Below, piece by piece: positions 6,229 through 11,301 of a DNA stretch of 13,126 nt. Position numbers and translations under genes: made by a program. A model generated the notes under the pieces. That model was not told where the DNA came from. It worked only from the letters and a program-made list of their open reading frames with translations, and ran no database searches. The number at the start of each line of letters is the position of its first letter. Position 1 is the first letter of the stretch. Origin of the DNA: Candidatus Aenigmatarchaeota archaeon (GTDB lineage: Archaea; Aenigmatarchaeota; Aenigmatarchaeia; QMZP01); assembly GCA_003663415.1 (NCBI GenBank), contig QMZY01000012.1, positions 1-13,126 on the forward strand. The letters run 5' to 3'.

Positions 6229-6345
6229 GCTCCGGTCGTCTAGCCCGGTCAAGGATCCAGGCCTTTCGGTCTCTGGTCGAAAGGGTTGAGGTTTCAACCA
6301 ATGAAAAGAGAGCCTGTGACGCGGGTTCAAATCCCGCCCGGAGCA
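6229..6345 (+). tRNA. tRNA-Glu(TTC) with canonical intron
   Basis: Acceptor GCTCCGG (6229-6235) pairs with CCGGAGC (6338-6344), discriminator A6345. Anticodon stem CAGGC (6258-6262) pairs with GCCTG (6312-6316), anticodon TTC at 6265-6267. The T-arm GCGGG-TTCAAAT-CCCGC is intact: no T-loop intron here. Spliced length is 75 nt. It begins 1 nt after tRNA-Val(GAC). Confidence 0.94.
6269..6310 (+). other. tRNA-Glu(TTC) canonical intron (37/38)
   Basis: 42 nt with a perfect BHB: CTTT (6263-6266) pairs with AAAG (6305-6308); bulges CGG (6267-6269) and AGA (6309-6311). Confidence 0.92.
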
Positions 6346-6370
6346 TCATTTGCGGGGGTTCCCGAGTGGT

Positions 6371-6430
6371 CAAAGGGGCTAGGCTTAGGACAGTCCCAGC
6401 TAAAGGGGCTAGGATCAGGACACTGTCAGT
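6371..6430 (+). repeat. 30-nt tandem duplication covering the anticodon region of tRNA-Leu
   Basis: Copy 1 is 6371-6400 (end of D-loop, D-stem 3' strand, anticodon stem and loop, intron start). Copy 2 is 6401-6430, wholly inside the canonical intron. There is no indel; 23 of 30 bases match, 17 of the first 20. CAAAGGGGCTAGGCTTAGGA becomes TAAAGGGGCTAGGATCAGGA, so the loop in copy 2 would present anticodon CAG, also leucine. Confidence 0.85.
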
Positions 6431-6451
6431 TAAACAGAAAAAAGGTAAGAA
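6390..6451 (+). other. tRNA-Leu(TAG) canonical intron (37/38)
   Basis: 62 nt. BHB: outer helix CTAGG/CCTAG, central helix CTTA (6384-6387) with TAAG (6446-6449), bulges GGA (6388-6390) and AAA (6450-6452). It selects the first anticodon copy. The second copy (ATCA, 6414-6417) has only two of four pairs with TAAG. Confidence 0.9.
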
Positions 6452-6457
6452 ACCTAG

Positions 6458-6512
6458 TGGCTAAATTATTCCGTTATTAAGTGATTACGGAAGGTTCCAT
6501 AATAGTGCCTTC
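6458..6512 (+). other. Enlarged variable region of tRNA-Leu(TAG)
   Basis: 55 nt folding as GGC (6459-6461) with GCC (6507-6509), then an A/T helix 6466-6469 with 6499-6502 and TTCCGT (6469-6474) with ACGGAA (6487-6492); the last two share a base, so one gives way slightly. No convincing BHB, so either an unusual retained arm or an intron of non-standard type. Confidence 0.6.
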
Positions 6513-6523
6513 GCCGGTTCGAA

Positions 6524-6787
6524 ACAAGCTTTTCCTCAAGGCAAAAGCTTGAGCAAAACAGGAGCTTCACTTCGCTGACGCTTCGTTCGCTTCCAGCAAG
6601 CTTTTCCTCAAGGCAACAAACCTTTTCAAAAAAGGTTTAATCCAAAAGGAGCTATGCTTCCAAAAACAGTGTTCAGTAAAGGTCTTATAATGTTGGAAGC
6701 GTTAGCTCCTTCTTGATCAACCAAGAAACCTTTGGCTCAAGCCTTTTTAAAAGGCTTGTTTGAAAGAAGGTTGTAAGTTTGCGAAAA
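6524..6787 (+). other. T-loop intron (59/60) of tRNA-Leu(TAG), 264 nt
   Basis: Perfect BHB: TTCG (6518-6521) pairs with CGAA (6782-6785); bulges AAA (6522-6524) and AAT (6786-6788). Starts with the 41-nt module (6524-6564), has a partial second copy of that module at 6596-6615 and ends with the 72-nt block shared with Ser (6704-6775). Complementary GGAGCT and AGCTCC segments could close the intron interior. Confidence 0.93.
6704..6775 (+). repeat. 72-nt identical intron block, Leu copy
   Basis: Identical to 1519-1590 in the Ser T-loop intron some 5.2 kb away. A shortened relative of the same end (CTCCTTCTTGATTAACC, then the GAAAGAAGGTT end) is seen in the Val(TAC) intron at about 6001-6036. 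Confidence 0.92.
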
Positions 6788-6809
6788 TCCGGCCCCCCGC
6801 ATTTTATTT

Positions 6810-7640
6810 TTAAAGAATTTTTAAAACCGTCCTTGTTGCGCTGTATATGTAAGAACAAAACAATCCAAAATAACCTAAACCTGTCCATACAGCTCTGTTT
6901 GGTTGGGAAACAAACTTGTCTAAAAGCCTTTTTGAAACCCATTTTTTTACAGGATTATAATTCTTCTCTATATAATTCACAGCGTCTTTGTACGAAAAGC
7001 TAAGCCTCTGATAAGCCCATTTTTTTATAACATTTAAAGAAATATAATCGGTTGCTATTCTGACATTTGATTTCTTTATCTCTTTTAAAACCTCATCCAC
7101 GGTTTGCGCATTTATAAAATTTATACAACTGCCCACCATTTCTTTGGTGTGCGCATCAGAACCGCACACCATAGGAATTCCATATTTCTTAACTTTTCTT
7201 TTTGCCAAAACATTTGAAAACCTGTCCAAATTAAGTGAATTAAAAACTTCAGCAGCGTCACATTTTACAAAATCCATGCCAATACCCTCGTTTTTTATAT
7301 CAAACGGGTGTGGTGCAACACAAATTCCGCCCTGTTCATGGATTTTTTCAATAGTTTCATCCAGATTCAATCCTTTAGGGATGAATTCATTAAGACCCAG
7401 ACCTATCAAATGTCCTTGTTTTGTATTTATTTCAATTCCAGGAATAAAGAGAATTCCGTGTTTTTTTTCAGCTTCTTTGCTTTTTTTCCATGCCTTGATT
7501 GTGTTATGGTCAGTTACAGCAACACCATGCAAACCTTTTCTTTTTGCTTCTCTAAAAATCTCTTCAGGAGAATTTATGCCTTCCCAGGGCAGTTTCGTTC
7601 CCTTGGAATAACAGGTGTGACAGTGAAGCTCGAATTTCAT
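6810..7640 (-). CDS. PHP-domain phosphoesterase
   Basis: 276-residue protein with all PHP metal-binding motifs: HCHTCYS (6-12), TDHNTI (43-48), PGIEI (67-71), APHPF with His111 and GSDAH (160-164). Such stand-alone PHP proteins hydrolyse phosphoesters on nucleotides, nucleic acid ends or sugars with two or three metal ions; the substrate cannot be told from sequence. After residue about 180 comes a basic region and a final hydrophobic, aromatic-rich stretch (VWTGLGYFGLFCSYIYSA) that may anchor it to the membrane, an uncommon addition. It is convergent with tRNA-Leu (8 bp apart) and divergent from the prenyltransferase, probably leaderless with a TATA-like ATTTAAAAATAAAA near 7656-7669. Confidence 0.88.
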   Translation of the reverse strand: MKFELHCHTCYSKGTKLPWEGINSPEEIFREAKRKGLHGVAVTDHNTIKAWKKSKEAEKKHGILFIPGIEINTKQGHLIGLGLNEFIPKGLNLDETIEKIHEQGGICVAPHPFDIKNEGIGMDFVKCDAAEVFNSLNLDRFSNVLAKRKVKKYGIPMVCGSDAHTKEMVGSCINFINAQTVDEVLKEIKKSNVRIATDYISLNVIKKWAYQRLSFSYKDAVNYIEKNYNPVKKWVSKRLLDKFVSQPNRAVWTGLGYFGLFCSYIYSATRTVLKIL

Positions 7641-7690
7641 AAATTTTTAAATCTATTTTATTTTTAAATATTCATAATAATGAATAAAGG
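7641..7690. promoter_or_regulatory. Divergent promoter, PHP protein / cis-prenyltransferase
   Basis: A 50-bp, A/T-rich spacer with TTTTTAAATATT at 7660-7671, suitably spaced (20-30 bp) for both divergent starts. Confidence 0.5.
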
Positions 7691-8410
7691 GTGATTACTA
7701 TAAAAACCCCACAGCACATTGCCATAATTCCTGACGGAAACAGGAGATGTGCAAAAAGATTAATGAAAACCCCATGGAAGGGGCATGAATGGGGTCTGGG
7801 AAAACTAAAATCTGTTCTTGAGTGGTGCAAAGAGTTTGGAATAAAAATAATCACAGTTTATGCGCTTTCTCTTGAAAACCTAAAGAAAAGACCAAAAAGG
7901 GAGATAGAAATGCTTTTCAGTCTGGCGAGAAAAGAAATAAATGATATAATCTCCAATGAAAAAAACCCCGTTCGCAAAAACAAAGCAAGACTTATGTTTT
8001 TCGGTAATCTGGAACTTTTGCCAGAAGACCTGCAGAAACTGATTAAAAAAGCAACGGAAATCACCAAAAACAATTCAGAATTTTTTATAAATCTAGCAAT
8101 AGCATACGGAGGAAGGCAGGAATTGGTATCAGCTTCCAAAGAAATAGCGGAAAAAGTCATGGAAGGTTATATAAAACCCGATGAAATAAACGAGAATTTT
8201 TTCAGGCAGAATCTTCAAACAAATGGATTTCCTGACCCTGACCTTATAATAAGGACAGGCGGGGAAAAGAGGCTTTCAAATTTTTTGCTTTTCCAGGGAG
8301 CGTATGCAGAACTGGTTTTTATTGATTCTTACTGGCCCGAATTAACCAGAGAGGAGTTCGTGAAAATAATCCAGGATTTTGGAAAGAGGGAAAGAAGATT
8401 CGGAAGATAG
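7691..8410 (+). CDS. uppS: Cis-prenyltransferase (UppS/dehydrodolichyl diphosphate synthase family)
   Basis: This 239-residue enzyme condenses isopentenyl diphosphate onto an allylic diphosphate to give the Z,E-polyprenyl diphosphate that becomes the dolichol-type lipid carrier for glycosylation in archaea. Motifs: HIAIIPDGNRR with catalytic Asp15, ITVYALSLENLKKRP (54-68), the INLAIAYGGRQEL block, and the C-terminal RTGGEKRLSNFLLFQGAYAELVF that binds diphosphates. The start is taken as GTG 7691. However, GGGTGAT at the start itself resembles a Shine-Dalgarno, so initiation at a rare ATT/ATA a few codons later is possible. tRNA-Pro follows 4 bp after the stop. Confidence 0.93.
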   Translation: MITIKTPQHIAIIPDGNRRCAKRLMKTPWKGHEWGLGKLKSVLEWCKEFGIKIITVYALSLENLKKRPKREIEMLFSLARKEINDIISNEKNPVRKNKARLMFFGNLELLPEDLQKLIKKATEITKNNSEFFINLAIAYGGRQELVSASKEIAEKVMEGYIKPDEINENFFRQNLQTNGFPDPDLIIRTGGEKRLSNFLLFQGAYAELVFIDSYWPELTREEFVKIIQDFGKRERRFGR

Positions 8411-8414
8411 TTTT

Positions 8415-8503
8415 GGGGCTGTAGTGTAGTTTGGTCTAGCACCCGAGACTGGGGGTCTCGTAACCTGGGTTCAAAATTTCTTATGAAAATCCCAGCAGCC
8501 CCA
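8415..8503 (+). tRNA. tRNA-Pro(GGG) with miniature T-loop intron
   Basis: Acceptor GGGGCTG (8415-8421) pairs with CAGCCCC (8496-8502), discriminator A8503. Anticodon stem CGAGA / TCTCG, loop CTGGGGG, anticodon GGG. T-stem CTGGG (8465-8469) / CCCAG (8491-8495). Spliced length is 75 nt. It sits 4 bp after uppS and its discriminator base is 2 bp before the ATG of the DUF131 gene, so it is probably excised from a longer mRNA. Confidence 0.94.
8476..8489 (+). other. Miniature T-loop intron (59/60) of tRNA-Pro(GGG), 14 nt
   Basis: TTCA (8470-8473) pairs with TGAA (8484-8487); bulges AAA (8474-8476) and AAT (8488-8490); terminal loop TTTCTTA. It is a bulge-helix-loop with exactly the same boundary sequences as the 191-nt Ser intron. 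Removal restores TTCAAAT. Confidence 0.9.
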
Positions 8504-8504
8504 T

Positions 8505-8735
8505 ATGGACCAGCAAATCATTATAATAGGGGTAATAATTTTAATGATAGGTTTAGCTGTTATTCTGGCTGGTTTCTTGGGAAAGCAATCAGGAAAAGCA
8601 AAGGTTGAATGGGGGTTCGGAGGATTTATAGGACCATTTCCCTTTGGAATAGCTTCAAGCAAAGGAATGCTTTATGTTCTGATAACCATAATGATGGTGC
8701 TGGCTGTCCTCTGTTTTTTATTTTGTAAATTTTAA
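8505..8735 (+). CDS. DUF131 family small membrane protein
   Basis: A 76-residue protein with two membrane helices (about 4-26 and 53-74) joined by a short loop that contains GKAKVEWGFGGFIGPFPFGIASS. The GG-hydrophobic-GP-hydrophobic-FG segment is typical of the archaeal DUF131/TIGR00304 family, whose function is unknown. ATG 8505 is 2 bp after tRNA-Pro, leaving no room for a leader or Shine-Dalgarno; tRNase Z cleavage of the upstream tRNA would release a message with almost no 5' UTR. Confidence 0.85.
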   Translation: MDQQIIIIGVIILMIGLAVILAGFLGKQSGKAKVEWGFGGFIGPFPFGIASSKGMLYVLITIMMVLAVLCFLFCKF

Positions 8736-8759
8736 ATATCTGCAGGAGTATAAAAAATT

Positions 8760-9629
8760 ATGGCAGAATTAATTTCTCAGGGACAAACCACGTGTTCTGG
8801 CTGCGGCATGATTATTGCTGTTCGATTGGTTTCTAAAGCTTGTCCAGACAAAGTTATAGTTTCCTGCGGTACTTCCTGTTTAGAAGTCACCACATCAGCC
8901 TATCCTTTAACTGCTTGGAATGTTCCCTGGATTCACACAGCTTTTGAAACTACATCATCGACAGCAAGCGGTATAGAGGCAGCGGTTAAAAAGCTCGGGA
9001 AAGACTGGAAGGTTTTGGCAATAGCAGGGGACGGAGGAACATTTGATATTGGTTTTCAGGCTTTGTCCGGAATGCTTGAAAGAGGTCACAAAGTAACACA
9101 AGTTTGTGTTGACAATGAAGCCTATATGAATACAGGTATCCAGAGATCAGGAGCCACACCGTTTGGAGCCTGGACCACAACATCGCCTCCCGGGAAAAAA
9201 TCAGTTGGAAAACCGCAAACAAAAAAACCGCTGGTTGAAATAATTGCTGCGCACAAAATTCCTTACGCAGCCACGGCATCTATAGCATATCCAACCGATT
9301 TAATAAACAAAGTGAAAAAAGCCTTTGAAAAACAACCTTCCCTTGTTCATATTCAATGTCCCTGTCCTCCGGGTTGGAAGTTTTCAGAAAGCGACACGAT
9401 ATCTGTGGCAAAACTTGCTGTGGAAACCGGTTCATGGATTCTTTATGAAATTGAAGACGGAAAAGTAAAAATAAACCTTAGACCCAAAAGAAAGCCCGTA
9501 AAGGAATACCTTAAGACCCAAGGAAGATTCAAACACCTCAAAGAAGAGCACATACAAGAGATTCAAAAACACATAGATTCCGAATGGGAGAGATTTGAAA
9601 AACTTGAAAAATGCGAAAGGATTTTTTAA
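8760..9629 (+). CDS. porB: 2-oxoacid (pyruvate):ferredoxin oxidoreductase beta subunit
   Basis: 289 residues. The beta subunit binds thiamine diphosphate and a [4Fe-4S] cluster and, with alpha, gamma and delta partners, oxidatively decarboxylates pyruvate to acetyl-CoA with ferredoxin. CSGCG (12-16), Cys40 and CPCPPGWK (200-207) supply the cluster cysteines; AGDGGTFDIG (89-98) and VDNEAYMNTGIQRSG (117-131) form the TPP/Mg site. Length fits PorB. No alpha, gamma or delta genes adjoin it, so the complex must be completed from elsewhere. Upstream are a TATA-like TTTTAAATA and an AGGAG about 12 nt before ATG. Confidence 0.93.
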   Translation: MAELISQGQTTCSGCGMIIAVRLVSKACPDKVIVSCGTSCLEVTTSAYPLTAWNVPWIHTAFETTSSTASGIEAAVKKLGKDWKVLAIAGDGGTFDIGFQALSGMLERGHKVTQVCVDNEAYMNTGIQRSGATPFGAWTTTSPPGKKSVGKPQTKKPLVEIIAAHKIPYAATASIAYPTDLINKVKKAFEKQPSLVHIQCPCPPGWKFSESDTISVAKLAVETGSWILYEIEDGKVKINLRPKRKPVKEYLKTQGRFKHLKEEHIQEIQKHIDSEWERFEKLEKCERIF

Positions 9630-9804
9630 GATGCTAACAACAATCTGGAGCGTGCCAACCAAAGATGAAGGATTTAAGCGCAGGAGATAAAAAAGACAGA
9701 GAAGCGTTTTCACATCATTAAACACGCGCCCAAAACCAATTAACTTTATATATAAGCTTAAACAAAAATAAAATAATAAGATTCAAAAAATCAGGTGTTG
9801 AAAA
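9630..9804 (+). promoter_or_regulatory. Intergenic region with strong TATA box for the lysine-rich gene
   Basis: CTTTATATATAAG at about 9744-9756 is the best TATA box in the window, about 50 bp before ATG 9805, followed by AGGTG at 9793-9797 eight bases before that ATG. The stretch 9631-9690 also holds a 19-codon frame starting one base after porB, but nothing else supports it. Confidence 0.65.
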
Positions 9805-9900
9805 ATGGCAGCTAAAAAGAAAAAGGGCAAGGGAAAGAAAACAACAAAAAAGAAAAAGAGCACAAAGAAAAAAACAACCAAGAAAAAGAAAAAGAAATAA
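9805..9900 (+). CDS. Tiny lysine-rich protein (31 aa, 20 Lys)
   Basis: ATG 9805 to TAA 9898-9900 encodes MAAKKKKGKGKK, then repeats of TTKKKK / STKKK / TTKKKKKK: 31 residues, of which 20 are lysine and the rest only Ala, Gly, Thr, Ser and Met. It has a strong TATA box, a Shine-Dalgarno (AGGTG) and a hairpin plus T-run behind it, so it looks like an autonomous, possibly highly expressed gene and not a chance A-rich frame. Composition resembles histone H1 or lysine-rich tails, so nucleic-acid compaction or RNA binding is the natural guess, but no homology can be asserted. AAA and AAG are mixed, unlike simple poly-A slippage. Confidence 0.7.
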   Translation: MAAKKKKGKGKKTTKKKKSTKKKTTKKKKKK

Positions 9901-9945
9901 ATGACTTTGTCATTTTTAAAACCTTAATTTTTTTATTTTTTATTT
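9900..9945 (+). terminator. Hairpin and T-rich terminator after the lysine-rich gene
   Basis: AATGAC (9900-9905) and GTCATT (9909-9914) form a small hairpin followed by TTTT and longer T runs (9928-9946). It separates this gene from the convergent TIP49 gene. Confidence 0.6.
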
Positions 9946-11301
9946 TAGCATTCTATTTTCTATTTCACTTAAATAATTAACAGATTGCCTGACATCTACA
10001 AAAAGTTTTGCTGCCCTTTTCACATCCTTTTCTGTTATTTTCTCCTTTTTCCCTGACTTAGCAATTTCCTTTGCAGGTGCAAGCAACTGAATGCTGTGTC
10101 TTAAGGAAGTTTCTTCACCAAGCCTTGTTAAAAACTCGAGCGCCTTTTCCTCAAGGTTTATTTTTTCTGTTTTTGCCCGTTCCTCAATTATTTTTCTTAT
10201 GGCTTCGCCGCTGTAAGGTTTTGTGTTTATTATAAGAATTCTGTCAAGCAAATCAAGAGGCATGCCATGGGGCGCTTTAATCGTGGTGCCCCTTATCTCT
10301 GTTACGCCTCTGTTTGTTGCGAAAATTATTATAGGTGCCAGGTCCTGTTCCATAGCTCTGTTGAGAAAAGCAAAGGTTTCTATATCAAGCAAACTGCATT
10401 CATCTATAAAAACAACACCAGGAAGCATTTCTGCCTTGCCTTCTTTTACCATTTTTCTTACATTTTCATCAATTGCCTTTCTTAATTCACTGTCTATTTC
10501 CTTTTCTCTTTCACCAAAAAACAAACTGAAAATATCCCCGCTGCTTTGTTTAGCATGAATCATATCCATCTGGTGAAGTGATAAAGTATAGACAAATTCT
10601 TTGTTTTTGAACACCTCCCCGGTTGGTGTTGGAACAAATTTTGCGGCAGAAAGGTCAAGTTTTTCTTTTTTTGCGTAGTCTCTTCCCTTGCCTATTTTAA
10701 TAACCCTGCCACCGTCTGCATCAATCTGAACAACATCGCCTTCTGAAATTCCTTGCTGCGTAAACTGTAAAGCGAACTCCTGGTCCATGGAAAGTTTTTT
10801 TTCTTCTTTATCAGTTGCTATGGTCACTGTTGCAGAAACAGGTATTTGCTGATAAGGATTATAAGGATAAGGTTCTGTTTTTATATCAATGTTTTTTACA
10901 ATGCCTTCGTAAACCTTTCTCACTTCTGTTATTCTCACGCCTATGGCTTTTCTTAATGTTTGGGTTAGAAACTCTGTCTTTTTCATTTCCATGGAATAAA
11001 TTTCTGATGCAGTAACAGGAACAAATGGAACATCTTTTCCAAGCTCTTTTGCTACGGCCAAAGCGAGGGCTGTTTTTCCTGTTCCCGGAGGACCTGCCAA
11101 TAAAATCGACCTTCCAGCAAATTTACCTTCTTTTACCAGTTTAACAACAATTCCAGCTGCTTCTCTTGCTTCTTCCTGACCTATCATTCCGTCTGCTTCT
11201 GGCAGAGCCTTTCCGTTTTTCAGGCCTAATCCTTGAATGTGCGAGTGCGCTGAAACCCTTTCCCATTCCTTAAGCTCTGAAACCTCATAGATTTCAGTCA
11301 T
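9940..11301 (-). CDS. TIP49/RuvBL-like AAA+ ATPase
   Basis: 453 residues. Homologue of eukaryotic RuvBL1/RuvBL2 (pontin/reptin), hexameric AAA+ ATPases that in eukaryotes act in chromatin remodelling and in assembly of snoRNP and kinase complexes; archaeal members are poorly studied. Signature N-terminus SAHSHIQGLGL (17-27) and DGMIGQEEAREAAG (37-50), Walker A GPPGTGKT (70-77), a large OB-like insertion (about 120-290, with the typical YEGIVKNIDI start), Walker B VVFIDECSLL (296-305), sensor 1 ATNRG (328-332) and the LLDR arginine finger (351-354). All ATPase residues look intact. Its ATG overlaps the stop of the upstream gene (ATGA), so it is translationally coupled to it. Confidence 0.95.
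   Translation of the reverse strand: MTEIYEVSELKEWERVSAHSHIQGLGLKNGKALPEADGMIGQEEAREAAGIVVKLVKEGKFAGRSILLAGPPGTGKTALALAVAKELGKDVPFVPVTASEIYSMEMKKTEFLTQTLRKAIGVRITEVRKVYEGIVKNIDIKTEPYPYNPYQQIPVSATVTIATDKEEKKLSMDQEFALQFTQQGISEGDVVQIDADGGRVIKIGKGRDYAKKEKLDLSAAKFVPTPTGEVFKNKEFVYTLSLHQMDMIHAKQSSGDIFSLFFGEREKEIDSELRKAIDENVRKMVKEGKAEMLPGVVFIDECSLLDIETFAFLNRAMEQDLAPIIIFATNRGVTEIRGTTIKAPHGMPLDLLDRILIINTKPYSGEAIRKIIEERAKTEKINLEEKALEFLTRLGEETSLRHSIQLLAPAKEIAKSGKKEKITEKDVKRAAKLFVDVRQSVNYLSEIENRMLK

Larger units (their letters stand above)
6352..6801 (+). tRNA. tRNA-Leu(TAG) with two introns and an enlarged variable arm
   Basis: Acceptor GCGGGGG (6352-6358) pairs with CCCCCGC (6794-6800), discriminator A6801. 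D-stem CCC / GGG. Anticodon stem CTAGG (6379-6383) pairs with CCTAG (6453-6457), anticodon TAG at 6386-6388. T-stem GCCGG (6513-6517) / CCGGC (6789-6793). The gene is 450 bp. Removing the BHB introns leaves 124 nt because the variable region (6458-6512) is 55 nt instead of about 15. The canonical intron carries a tandem copy of the anticodon region. The 3' end lies 8 bp from the convergent PHP gene. Confidence 0.9.

Noticed and set aside
6170..6480. Frames of 64-67 codons on both strands over the Val-Glu-Leu tRNAs
   Set aside because: They are shadows of tRNA sequence; the cloverleaf pairings account for it.
1411..6787. Homing endonuclease in the tRNA introns
   Set aside because: The introns are at most 264 nt and no frame shows LAGLIDADG or another nuclease motif.
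1405..8495. T-loop interruptions as integration (att) sites of mobile elements
   Set aside because: Integrases do target tRNA T-loops, but att integration duplicates the tRNA end, and no integrase is present. Here each gene keeps both halves once, with paired BHB boundaries.
9630..9690. C/D box RNA or 19-codon ORF after porB
   Set aside because: AAAGATGAAGG is only vaguely like a C box, there is no clear D box with spacing, and the short frame has no ribosome site.
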